From a virus, in IMG/VR virus record IMGVR_UViG_3300020152_000002, positions 1 through 64,000 of that record: DNA of 64,000 bases. One strand, given 5' to 3'. The notes under the pieces were generated by a model. That model was not told the origin of the DNA, made no database searches, and saw only the letters and a program-made list of their open reading frames with translations. Positions 48,301-56,939 of the stretch are shown in pieces. Numbering within the stretch: position 1 is the first letter of the stretch; every line of letters begins with the position of its first letter. Both the position numbers and the translations under genes were made by a program.

Positions 48301-50376
48301 GCCCGGTCGATCCTGTCTCGCGCTGCCCGCTCGCAGGGTGCCGGACGCGCCGGGCTTGAAGGCCCGACCACGCCGACGCTCACCAGCCCCTCCGGCGGAG
48401 ATGACGCGCGCCGTCGTAACCGCGAGCTTGAAGAAGCCCGCCGTCGCTACCGTCAGCTTCGGGATGAACTGGACCCTCTCGCCAAGATCACCGACGACTA
48501 CGCGGCCGATCAGGCGACCCTCAACGAGGCCCTGCAACGCGGCTTCATCACGGCGTCGCAACACGCCGACCTGATGGGCCGCCTGACGGCGCGCTACAAT
48601 GACGCCATCGACCCGCTGTCGAAGTATGTCCGTGAGTCGAACGCCGAACTGGCGATCCTACAACTGTCGGTCGGCGAGCGCGAACTGGCGACGGCGATCA
48701 TGGAGCGTGAGCGTTCCGAGCGGGAGCGCCTGCGCCGCGACCTGACCGCCGACGAGCGCGCCCGGATCGCCGAGATCGAAGGAATGCGGATCGCGGCCGA
48801 GCGCCGGGCGTCCATGGTGGACGGCATCATGGACGCGGCCCGCGCCCGTGAGATCGAGCTTGGCTATCTTGGGCAGACGCCGCAGATGATCGAAGCCGAG
48901 CAGCGCGCCCGTGGCTATCTCGACGAGGCGCTGCGGAACAACGTCGAAGGGGCGCAAGCCCTGTTCGAGCAAGCTGTCCAGCAAGAGCTTGAGTTCATCC
49001 GTCTGCGTGACGCCGGTCGTCGCGTCGATGAGATGTATCTGTCCATGACGGAGAGCAGCCGGACGCTGGCGCAGGACACCGCCGCGCTGAATACGCTGTT
49101 CGGTCAGGGTCGTATCAGCCTCGAACGCTATAACCGCGAACTTCGCAATCTGGCGCTCAATGATCTGGCCGAACAGACGGGCGGCGGCGCTGGACGTGAA
49201 CGCGCGATCCTCAATCTCAAGAACCGCACGGAGGACATGGCGTCCGGCGTGGAGACGGCGTTCAACAACGCCTTCCAGTCGATTGAGGACGGGTTCGCCG
49301 GGCTGTTCGCGGGTGCCGAGTTCGACGCCTCGCAACTGTTCAGCAACATCGCGTCCGACGCCGCGCGCATCTTCTACAGGGCTGCCATCGACCCGCTCGT
49401 CACGCGGCTTGGTCAGCAGGCCGGGCTTGCCGGGTTCGGCGACAGCGCGCAAGCGACGGCGGCTGCCGCTGCCCAGCAACAGCAGATCGAGAGCGCCCGC
49501 ACGGCTGTCGCCGCGCAGGGGGAGCAAACGCGCGCTGCCTTGGCCGGGCTGACGGCTCCTACGCAGATCAGCGAAGCCGCCACGACGCAGGCTGGCGTGG
49601 AAGCCGCCCGGACCACCGCCGCGACGACGGGCGTCCAGACGCGCGCCGCGCTCGAAGCTGCCGCCCAGCCGGGGCTCGTGTCGGCCGCCGCCGGACAGCA
49701 GGCCGCTATCGAGACGGCCAAGACGGCGGCCACGGGCACGGGCGTCGCCACCCGCGTCGGGATCGAGGCTGGGGCGCAGGGAACGCTCGCCGGGGTCAAG
49801 GCTGGCGACGTGGCCCTGCATACCGGCGCAGAGACGGCGAAGACGGCCGCCACGGTCGCCGGAGCCGCCACCCGCACCGCGACCGAAGCCTCGGCCGCTG
49901 CGACGACCAAGGGGTTGTCGATCACCAGCGCCCTCACCGAGATCGGGGCCAACGCTGTGAGGGCCGCCACGGGGGCCTACGCGGCTATCGCGGGCATCCC
50001 GGTCGTCGGGCCGGTGCTCGCGCCCGCTGCGGCTGCTGCGGCGCTCTACGGGGTCTACGCGCTGGGCCGGAAGATGTTCTCGGCCGAGCAGGGCTTCGGC
50101 AGCGTCCCCTATGACGGCGCAGTCACCGAACTTCACAAGGAAGAAATGGTGCTGCCCGCCAAGTATGCGAACCCGCTGCGTGACAATCTGGTCAACGGCG
50201 ACGGCTTCGGCGGCGGTGAACAGGCTCCGCCGGAAGTCAACATCGACCAGCAGTTCGTGAACGTCCTTGACCCGGCGGCCATGGTGGATGCTATGGAGTC
50301 GAACCGTGGCGTCCGCGCCGTGCTCAACATCATTCAGTCCAACCCCGAAGCCATCAAACGCGCTCTGTCGGTGTAA
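45394..50376 (+). CDS. tape measure protein, 1660 aa
   Basis: Largest gene of the window. Long helical N-terminal region with coiled coils, a hydrophobic block near 722-765 (ARVTLGFVLALAAGVGTFVL), further coiled coils and an Ala/Thr-rich repeat region near 1366-1512 with four copies of a roughly 20-residue motif. The C-terminus contains a hydrophobic helix (IPVVGPVLAPAAAAAALYGV) and LHKEEMVLPAKYANPLRD, typical of tape measures. Length sets tail length, probably well over 200 nm. Confidence 0.92.
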   Translation: MAEEVFKVRFTQDGAKEIVRSFDDFIRGADTAEEAAQRLVKATNDVRRSADPAQRAYDKLAGSMHTLRRAEQAGIISAGERARLQDRLTITSQAQLRPIGSLISKIGEETRAWGRSNVERQATLRTISQVESMMRRGIAVTDQERAAIQQANTAYYRKRESLREVAEAEAAAAAAAKKSAAEQATATNRMIRENAQLLSSYEQTYRNSGNAVESAIAKQNAAIASAADAYRRGVISGEQLVEVEGRIRRQYEEAIDPTTRIARLTRERAQYLTGLANSGRNLAQVERELARLDAQGITVGQARIRQLRQEAQAVDRLQNGYESIGRLQTVFSRVLGGVGLGMAAAFFTRSLDDVTTYNNRLRLVATSQENANRLFDEAVGIANRSRSALGDVVEAYGRIARSTRELGLSQQDALNITEAVTKSFRISGASIQEASASAVQFGQALASNRLGGDELRSILEQAPRLAQAVVDGINLLNSTDPSTLPKALRDEIAKTGRISIGTMRQIAKEGLLTSDVVARAVMTQQGAINSEFARTIPTIAESFVVLKNNWLAFLNDFNKGSSVAAIIAGGVMLIGRNLETIIPIAATLAAMMATVFVVKTIQDFVNVIRAVPGWIGVATAATQANTVATGANTGAITAQSGTLGTNTAAIIAETEALAANSAAQGANAGARAGAGAAAAGGRVVQGGGAAVNAVANGMTAAGVAAAAAAPRVTLMQRATSALGMAARVTLGFVLALAAGVGTFVLAAAAGLGLVIGLWALLRDRTEDATEQLLIYGEGATQKAIKGQVGFFDVALGLWDTLSGKVDEVSQSQLQHQQQVRDQGITAAQERTEAEIQAEQERLDASAVAAASTMSVYAQMNEGIIKDFIGMVGDLVRGATYISETFGTVFNWIGAAASNMVNAIGQRIAQFYNRFVLPIVNQAARFGIGSGGTALSEANNQQDLGAVWRQGDRNAVMAAGQAGNATEELLARSILSRAARSQGAGRAGLEGPTTPTLTSPSGGDDARRRNRELEEARRRYRQLRDELDPLAKITDDYAADQATLNEALQRGFITASQHADLMGRLTARYNDAIDPLSKYVRESNAELAILQLSVGERELATAIMERERSERERLRRDLTADERARIAEIEGMRIAAERRASMVDGIMDAARAREIELGYLGQTPQMIEAEQRARGYLDEALRNNVEGAQALFEQAVQQELEFIRLRDAGRRVDEMYLSMTESSRTLAQDTAALNTLFGQGRISLERYNRELRNLALNDLAEQTGGGAGRERAILNLKNRTEDMASGVETAFNNAFQSIEDGFAGLFAGAEFDASQLFSNIASDAARIFYRAAIDPLVTRLGQQAGLAGFGDSAQATAAAAAQQQQIESARTAVAAQGEQTRAALAGLTAPTQISEAATTQAGVEAARTTAATTGVQTRAALEAAAQPGLVSAAAGQQAAIETAKTAATGTGVATRVGIEAGAQGTLAGVKAGDVALHTGAETAKTAATVAGAATRTATEASAAATTKGLSITSALTEIGANAVRAATGAYAAIAGIPVVGPVLAPAAAAAALYGVYALGRKMFSAEQGFGSVPYDGAVTELHKEEMVLPAKYANPLRDNLVNGDGFGGGEQAPPEVNIDQQFVNVLDPAAMVDAMESNRGVRAVLNIIQSNPEAIKRALSV

Positions 50377-50381
50377 TCATC

Positions 50382-51323
50382 ATGTCGTGGATCACAGGAA
50401 CAGCTACCGATCTGAAAGACCTTCTTGAACAGGTCAAGGATCATGCCGTCAGCGAGGGGTGGACTGTCCATTACTCGACCGGCGGTGCTGCGCCGAATAC
50501 CGACATGTGCTTCTTTGAAGGTCCGGGTTACGGCAGCGGCTATGAATGCTACTTCGGCATTCGCACGTTCGAGAACGCTCCGAACAACCACTACTGTCTC
50601 GAACTGCGCGGACAGACGGCATATGACGGCGCAAAAGGCTGGGCGGATCAACCCGGCCGGTCGCCGAACACGACGTTCACCCGCCTGTGGAATGGCACGA
50701 TGACCTACTGGCTGGCGATCTCGGATCGCCGGATGCTGCTGATCGTCAAGTGCTCGAACACCTATCATTCGCTCTACGCCGGGTTCTTCAACCCCTTCGC
50801 CAATCCCGTCGAATACCCCTATCCCATGTATATCGCGGGCGACGCCCCGGATGTCGGGCCATTCGGTGCGACGGACGTGAATGCGCGCTCGGTGGCCTTC
50901 CCCGGTCGCGGTGGAGCCTACATGCGCGATCCGGCGGGGAACTGGCGCGTGGTCGCCGTCTGGAACGATGACGAGAGCTTCGACTTCCAGCGCGGCGCGA
51001 CCGGCGTCTTCACCGTCTGGCCCTACCTGTCCTACGTCACGAACTCGGACAACCCGGTGAACCAATACGCCTACCCGCCCTACGCTCGGGCGGAGGCGCT
51101 GCCGGGCGTCAGCGACAGCATGTTCATGTCGAACTGCTACATCATCGGCACCGATGACGAGGCGGGCGTCATGGGTGTGCTCGAAGGTGTCTACTGGGTG
51201 CCCGGCAACACGATCTCCGCCGAACAGCAGCTTACGGTGGACGGCAACACCTATCGCGTCTTCATCGCCATCTCGCGGTCGGTCGAAAGTCCGTCGCAGT
51301 TCTACGCCGTGAGGGAGGCGTAA
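50382..51323 (+). CDS. minor tail protein, paralogue A, 313 aa
   Basis: Aromatic beta-rich protein (GWTVHYSTGGAAPNTDMCFF; PNTTFTRLWNGTMTYWLAIS). It resembles the next gene product in its N-terminus (LL..V..A..GWTVH versus LLASFAGSNDWTVH) and overall layout, suggesting duplication. Position after the tape measure implies a tail tip or side component. Confidence 0.6.
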   Translation: MSWITGTATDLKDLLEQVKDHAVSEGWTVHYSTGGAAPNTDMCFFEGPGYGSGYECYFGIRTFENAPNNHYCLELRGQTAYDGAKGWADQPGRSPNTTFTRLWNGTMTYWLAISDRRMLLIVKCSNTYHSLYAGFFNPFANPVEYPYPMYIAGDAPDVGPFGATDVNARSVAFPGRGGAYMRDPAGNWRVVAVWNDDESFDFQRGATGVFTVWPYLSYVTNSDNPVNQYAYPPYARAEALPGVSDSMFMSNCYIIGTDDEAGVMGVLEGVYWVPGNTISAEQQLTVDGNTYRVFIAISRSVESPSQFYAVREA

Positions 51324-51324
51324 C

Positions 51325-52356
51325 ATGTCTTTCCAAACCGGCACCTTCGATAACACCGACACGTTGGCGGATGTCTTCGCGCTTCTGGCGTCGTTCGCGG
51401 GCTCGAACGACTGGACGGTTCATACGTCCACTGGCATCGACTTCCACGCTTCGCAGGACGAATGTCACGTCAGCCTCGTAGGCACCACCACGAGCACCAT
51501 GAACGACCAGTTCGGGCCGTCCGGCAGCGCGACTACCCCGGATCATCGCATCAACGGGCGGCTACGGGCTACCGCAGCGGCCTACAGCGCCTCGGACGTG
51601 ACCGGCAACAACGGCCGGGTTGTCTCGAATGACTGGACGCCACCCTACGCGAACTACTGGCTGTTCTCGAATGCAGACGGCGAAGCCCCCTACATCCATC
51701 TCGTCGTGCAGCGCGCGGACGGCCGCTTCAACCATCTGTCGTTCGGCGTGGTCGATAAGAAGGGTGCTTCGTATACCGGCGGTGCATTCCTTCACGGCAC
51801 CTACTGGCAATGGGGCTTTTCCGCCAACACGGAGAGCGGAGGCGCGAACGGCTCGAACCTGTCTACCGCCGCGCATCTCTATTTCGGCTCCCTGAATAAC
51901 CAGATCAACTTTGCCGGGCATAATATCTTTCTCGGCGACGTGGACGCTGATCTGATCATTCACAACAATACCGTCGTCAACTTCACTCGCGGTAAGCTGG
52001 CCCCGCTGTTCGACGCCACGAAGTCTCTGGCGGGGCATACTTCGTCGGTCTATGCGCGCTGGCTTGGCCCGTTCTTCCATCTCGGCCCGCATCCGATCAA
52101 CGGCGTAACGCCGCTGATGGAAGTTCCGGTCATGCGCTTCAACACCGAGAGTTCCCGGCTGCAATATCTCGGCTCTCTACCGGACTGGCGCTATTGCTCG
52201 ATGATCGGGCGCGATGAAGGGGAGACTGTCAACTTCTCGTCCGATGAGTGGCTGATCTTCCCGCTCAAACGCGCCCTGCCATGGAACCCGGAACCGTTTG
52301 CCGCCAAGAGCGTCACGTCCGGCCCCTACGGTGTGGCGATCAAGAAGAACGTCTAG
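51325..52356 (+). CDS. minor tail protein, paralogue B, 343 aa
   Basis: Starts MSFQTGTFDNTDTLADVFAL. Beta-rich (LRATAAAYSASDVTGNNGRV; NYWLFSNADGEAPYIHLVVQ). Likely paralogue of 50382-51323 and a tail tip component. Function not otherwise known. Confidence 0.6.
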   Translation: MSFQTGTFDNTDTLADVFALLASFAGSNDWTVHTSTGIDFHASQDECHVSLVGTTTSTMNDQFGPSGSATTPDHRINGRLRATAAAYSASDVTGNNGRVVSNDWTPPYANYWLFSNADGEAPYIHLVVQRADGRFNHLSFGVVDKKGASYTGGAFLHGTYWQWGFSANTESGGANGSNLSTAAHLYFGSLNNQINFAGHNIFLGDVDADLIIHNNTVVNFTRGKLAPLFDATKSLAGHTSSVYARWLGPFFHLGPHPINGVTPLMEVPVMRFNTESSRLQYLGSLPDWRYCSMIGRDEGETVNFSSDEWLIFPLKRALPWNPEPFAAKSVTSGPYGVAIKKNV

Positions 52357-52359
52357 GCC

Positions 52360-54096
52360 ATGAGCATCGGCCGGAAGTTCAGCGAGCCGGTCACGGTCTA
52401 CGATGCCTACGGGCGTCCGACGCCGGAGCCTGTGCTGGTCCATGCCTCCGTCGCCGAAGCGTCGGAGCGTTTCGCGTTCGCGGGTGACGGCGTTCTTGAG
52501 ACGCCGACCGACACCCCCTACGCAGGCATCGGCATCCGGTTCGTCAGCAGCTTCTTCGGCACCTACTATAACCGCGTCTACGCCATTCCGCGTTCGCTGG
52601 CGTTGGTCGATCCTGACAACGGCGATCCGAACACCTTCTACCTGTGGAACGCCTCGTTCGAGACGGTTGAACTGACCGACATCGCGGCCTCGGGAAACAC
52701 GGGCCTGACGCTCTCGTTCGATGTCGGTCTCGTTCTCGACGAGATGGTCCTTGGGGAAGTCGCGGTGATCGTCACTCCGGCTGCCCCCGTGGCCGCCGAT
52801 GCGGACTACAGCTTCACCTTCGACAACGGCTTCGTCGCGCCGTTCTTCGTGAGCCTGCTGCGGACGAACCTGCTGTTGCTCGCACCCGAAGTGCCGGTCA
52901 ACCAGACCCTCGAATGGAAGACCAACATCCTGACCGCGCGTGACGGCACCGAGCAGCGGTTCGGCGTTCGCCAGCTTGCCCGCGAGAGCCTGTCCTACAA
53001 GTTCATCTACGAGAGCACCGATCAGGAGCGCGAAGTCTACGCGCAGTTCTTCGCAAAGGGCGGTGAAGTCTTCTCGGTTCCGATCTGGCATGACCCGATC
53101 CGCCTGATGGAGGCAGCGACCGCAGGCGCGACGCAGGTGAAGATCGACACCGCCCGCTATGACGTGGGCGCTGACGATCAGCTTTATATCGAGCACGATG
53201 ACGGCTCCTACGAGATCGTGCGGGTCGAAGCCGTCCAGTTCGACGGCACCACCATCTCGCTTTACACGGCGCTGCTGGCGGACGTGCCGACGACCCGTCG
53301 CATTTATCGGGTGACGACCGTCTATCTGCCTAGTCGGCCGACTCTCCGCCGGGGAGCATACCAGCACCTTGAAACGACGCTCGACCTTCGGCTGACGACC
53401 GCCCGCGAACTCTATACCGGCGACGCCGTGGCCGTTGAGATCGGGCAGACGACGCAGCTTCGGGATCGGGTGATCTCGTCCACGGTCTATACGCTGGGTG
53501 GCGTTCCCATCATGCACGGTCGTCCTCTCGTTGAAGGCACCGTCGATGAGAGCTTCGACTGGAACTACGAAGTGCTGGACTACGAGACCGGCGTGTTCGA
53601 CCAGACGACACCGCTGGATAAAGCGGCTGTCACCTATGAGCGTATGTTCTACGCGCGCTATCCCTACCAGAAGTTCTTCTACAACTATGCCATGGACCAC
53701 ATGCACGGCCAACGTCGGCCAGTGTGGCTCCCGACGTGGCAGCAAGAACTCAATGGTCGCGTCACCAGCGCCATCGGGACGACGGTCATCATCGGCGACG
53801 AACGCTACTTCGACGACTTCCCGGCCGACAGCAGTCACCGGGGACTCTGGTTCCGCTGGACACAGGGCTGGCTTGCCCGGCGCGTGGTCGCGGTCGCCAA
53901 GGACGGGGAGGGCAACACGGTCGTCGAGATCGAGCCCGCCCTGCCCCTCGACTTCCCGGCAAGCCCGCCTTATCAGGTTGGGTTCCTCGTGCTGGCGAGG
54001 CTCGGGTCCGACGAAGTGCAAATCGAGCACCGGGCGGCCTATAGTCTGCTGAACATGACGTTCCAGTCCACGAACAGCACCGACGAAGGGGTGTAG
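52360..54096 (+). CDS. distal tail/hub-region protein, 578 aa
   Basis: Beta-rich protein with TLEWKTNILTARDGTEQRFG in the middle and RPVWLPTWQQELNGRVTSA near the C-terminus, a pattern seen in minor tail proteins encoded just before BR0599/DUF2163-type genes. It probably forms part of the distal tail ring or hub. Confidence 0.65.
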   Translation: MSIGRKFSEPVTVYDAYGRPTPEPVLVHASVAEASERFAFAGDGVLETPTDTPYAGIGIRFVSSFFGTYYNRVYAIPRSLALVDPDNGDPNTFYLWNASFETVELTDIAASGNTGLTLSFDVGLVLDEMVLGEVAVIVTPAAPVAADADYSFTFDNGFVAPFFVSLLRTNLLLLAPEVPVNQTLEWKTNILTARDGTEQRFGVRQLARESLSYKFIYESTDQEREVYAQFFAKGGEVFSVPIWHDPIRLMEAATAGATQVKIDTARYDVGADDQLYIEHDDGSYEIVRVEAVQFDGTTISLYTALLADVPTTRRIYRVTTVYLPSRPTLRRGAYQHLETTLDLRLTTARELYTGDAVAVEIGQTTQLRDRVISSTVYTLGGVPIMHGRPLVEGTVDESFDWNYEVLDYETGVFDQTTPLDKAAVTYERMFYARYPYQKFFYNYAMDHMHGQRRPVWLPTWQQELNGRVTSAIGTTVIIGDERYFDDFPADSSHRGLWFRWTQGWLARRVVAVAKDGEGNTVVEIEPALPLDFPASPPYQVGFLVLARLGSDEVQIEHRAAYSLLNMTFQSTNSTDEGV

Positions 54097-54099
54097 GTT

Positions 54100-54900
54100 T
54101 TGACGTTCCTCGCTGACGAGACCAGCGTAGACAAGGGGCAGCCGATTGAACTGTATAGGTTCGTCGGCTCTCTGGACGTTTATACCTACACGTCTGGCAA
54201 TCGTCCGATCACCTACAACTCCGAAGTCTACCGTCCGGTCCCGATGCAGCGCAGCGAGATCAAGCTGGGCGACGTGACTGAACGGAACGAGTTGAAGGTC
54301 ACAATGCCGATCAGCGTAAAGCTGGTGCGTGATTATGGCTTCGACATTCCGCCGCCTGAACTGACGCTTTCCATCTTCCGCGTTCACGGCGTCAGTGGCG
54401 CGATCCAGCCGTGGTTCCGAGGCAGCGTCGTCTCAATCACCATGGAGGGCAACAAAGCCTCCGTGGCGATCCCGTCGATCTTCTCGGCTTACATGTCGTC
54501 CGAGTTCCCGAACATCATGTATCAGAGCCAATGCAACTGGCCTCTGTATTCGCCGGGCTGCGGCGTGAACCGCGACGACTACCGGCTGGACACCGTTATC
54601 AACGCCATCATCGACGAGACCAAGATCGTCGTGGAGGACGCGGCTGACTACGCGAACGGATGGTTCAAGGCAGGTGAAATCGTCACGGCGCAGGAGCGCC
54701 GACTGATCGTCGAGCACAGCGGGTCTCAACTGACCCTGAACTATCCCTTCCGCTCGATGACGCAGGGCATGAATGTCACGGCCTACGCCGGGTGCGACCA
54801 CAGCATTCAGACGTGCCACGAGAAGTTCGACAATCTGGTCAACTTCTTCGGGTTCCCCTACACGCCATCTCTCAACCCCTTCCTCGTGGGGCTGCGCTAA
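54100..54900 (+). CDS. DUF2163/BR0599-family minor tail protein, 266 aa
   Basis: N-terminal part (GQPIELYRFVGSLDVYTYTS; EVYRPVPMQRSEIKLGDVTE) and the Cys-rich C-terminal part (CNWPLYSPGCGVNRDDY; CDHSIQTCHEKFDNLVNFFG) match phage BR0599/DUF2163 proteins, which belong to the tail tip. The four Cys may form disulfides or bind metal. TTG start; the stop overlaps the next start (TAATG). Confidence 0.8.
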   Translation: MTFLADETSVDKGQPIELYRFVGSLDVYTYTSGNRPITYNSEVYRPVPMQRSEIKLGDVTERNELKVTMPISVKLVRDYGFDIPPPELTLSIFRVHGVSGAIQPWFRGSVVSITMEGNKASVAIPSIFSAYMSSEFPNIMYQSQCNWPLYSPGCGVNRDDYRLDTVINAIIDETKIVVEDAADYANGWFKAGEIVTAQERRLIVEHSGSQLTLNYPFRSMTQGMNVTAYAGCDHSIQTCHEKFDNLVNFFGFPYTPSLNPFLVGLR

Positions 54901-56939
54901 TGTGGATTGCTCTGATCGTCGCGGTCGGGTTCTTCCTGCTGGCGCAGTTGATGATCCCGACGCAGAAAGCGAAGGCTGGCACCTTCGACGACTTCGACTT
55001 CCCGCGCATCGACGACGGGTCGCCGGTCTACTACATCGCGGGTCGCGTCAAAGTCGATAGCGCAAACCTGCTGTGGTATGGCGACTTCTCATCTAAGCCT
55101 ATCAAGAAGAAGTCCGGCCTGTTCAAGAAGTCCACGGTTGGCTACAAATACTTCCTCGGTTTCCAGCTTGGCATCTGCCTCGGGCCGGGCGTGAAGTTGC
55201 TGCGCGTCTGGTTCGGGCAGGAAGAACCCGGCTACGTCAACACGGGCGGCAATACCGGCGGCTCCTTCACGATGAAGGACGAAGACGCTTTCGGCGGCGA
55301 GACCGGCGGTGGCGGCTACGATCTGCAATGCACCTACTATCCCGGCTCATCGACGCAGACAGCCGATCCTTACCTGCAACAGCATCTTGATCTGGTGCCG
55401 GGCTGGCGCGGGCTCGCCTATCTGGTCATGCACGGCTACATCGGCAACTCGACGAACCTGCAAGCTGTGTCCGTCGAAGTCGAGCGTGTCCCGGACCCGC
55501 TGGGCCTCGGGCCGAAGGCGCTCATCGGCACCGAAGGCGACGTGAACCCGGCGAACGTCATCTACGAAATGCTGACCAACAACTTCGGCGCGCTGGGCAT
55601 CAATCCGGTGCGCCTGAACGTGGCGTCGTTCGTCAGCGCCGGGAACATCTTCTTTGACGAGGACGAGGGTATCAGCGTCGGCTTCGGCGGTTCGACCGGC
55701 AAGATCGCTGATGCCTTTGCCGACATCCTGCGTCAAGTCGATGCGACGATGTATGACGACCCGGTGGACGGTCAGGTCTATCTCAAGCTGCTGCGGCCGG
55801 ACTACGATGTCTCCGAACTGCCGGTGCTCGACGCTTCGTCGATCATGGAAGTCGCCAGCTACGCGATCAACCTGTGGGGTGACACGAAGAACAAGGTCCG
55901 CGTGACCTACACCGACCGCTCCCGGAACTACAAGAACGATGCGGTTGCCGTGGCCGAAGACATGGCGAACATCGCCTTCCAAGGCAACGAAGTGAAGCCG
56001 TCTACTTCGGAGTATCCGCACGTCAAGCGGTCGGCCCATGCCGCGCGTAAAGCCACCCGCGATCTGGCGATCCTCTCCACTCCCATCGCCAACATCCGTC
56101 TCACGTCTCTGCGTTTCGAGATGGGCCTGCGTCCCGGCTCGCCGGTCAAGATGAGCTATGGCGAGTATGAGATCGAGCAACTGATCCTGCGCGTGAAGTC
56201 GGTCAATCTCGGCGATCTGACGAACAACCGTCTCGTCATCGAACTTACGTCCGACAAACACGCCCGGTCGCTGACGATCTACGGTGTTCCGGGTCCGTCG
56301 CTGTTCGAGCGCCCTGTGCTGTCGGCGCAGTCGATCACCGTGGCGAAGACGCTGGAAGCGCCGATCTGGTTTGTGCGCGCACAGGACGACATCATTGACG
56401 AAGAAGCGCCTCGCGTGATGGCGCTGCCGAAACGGCCGTCCGGCACCCAGCAGGCGTATCGTCTCTACGCCAAGGTCGCGGGTGAAGCTGCCTACGAAGA
56501 AATCGACAGCGAAGTGGCCTACCCGGAACACGGGACGCTTCACGCCAACTATCCGCTTTCCTACGCCTACGACAACACCGTGGGCCTCGAACTGGCGACG
56601 CTCGACGAGCCCGACGTGTTGACGCAGGCGACGGTGGCGCAGATCACCCAGCAGGGCGTCAACCTGATCCTCGTGGACGACGAGATCATGGCGTTCGAGA
56701 CCTACGAGACGAACGGCTCCGGCCGGTATGTGCTCAAGGGCGTCCACCGGGCCTTGCTCGATACCGTCCCGGCCGCGCATAGTGCCGGGGCGAAGGTGGT
56801 CTGGCTGACGGCCGACAACGTGGGGACGCGCGAGTTCGCGGTCGGCGACGACGTGAGCCTCGTGCTGGCGTCTATCGCCCCCCGTGGCAGCCAGAACGAG
56901 ACCACAGGCGTCACCATGTCCGTTCCGGGGGAACTCTGA
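54900..56939 (+). CDS. tail tip/hub protein with N-terminal TM helix, 679 aa
   Basis: ATG 54900 overlaps the upstream stop. Residues 1-18 (WIALIVAVGFFLLAQLMI) are a hydrophobic helix, odd for a virion protein. The rest is a large beta-rich protein (YNVIYEMLTNNFGALGINPV-like, DASSIMEVASYAINLWGDTK) in the position of tail hubs related to lambda gpJ. TM presence suggests membrane contact during assembly or DNA injection. Confidence 0.65.
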   Translation: MWIALIVAVGFFLLAQLMIPTQKAKAGTFDDFDFPRIDDGSPVYYIAGRVKVDSANLLWYGDFSSKPIKKKSGLFKKSTVGYKYFLGFQLGICLGPGVKLLRVWFGQEEPGYVNTGGNTGGSFTMKDEDAFGGETGGGGYDLQCTYYPGSSTQTADPYLQQHLDLVPGWRGLAYLVMHGYIGNSTNLQAVSVEVERVPDPLGLGPKALIGTEGDVNPANVIYEMLTNNFGALGINPVRLNVASFVSAGNIFFDEDEGISVGFGGSTGKIADAFADILRQVDATMYDDPVDGQVYLKLLRPDYDVSELPVLDASSIMEVASYAINLWGDTKNKVRVTYTDRSRNYKNDAVAVAEDMANIAFQGNEVKPSTSEYPHVKRSAHAARKATRDLAILSTPIANIRLTSLRFEMGLRPGSPVKMSYGEYEIEQLILRVKSVNLGDLTNNRLVIELTSDKHARSLTIYGVPGPSLFERPVLSAQSITVAKTLEAPIWFVRAQDDIIDEEAPRVMALPKRPSGTQQAYRLYAKVAGEAAYEEIDSEVAYPEHGTLHANYPLSYAYDNTVGLELATLDEPDVLTQATVAQITQQGVNLILVDDEIMAFETYETNGSGRYVLKGVHRALLDTVPAAHSAGAKVVWLTADNVGTREFAVGDDVSLVLASIAPRGSQNETTGVTMSVPGEL

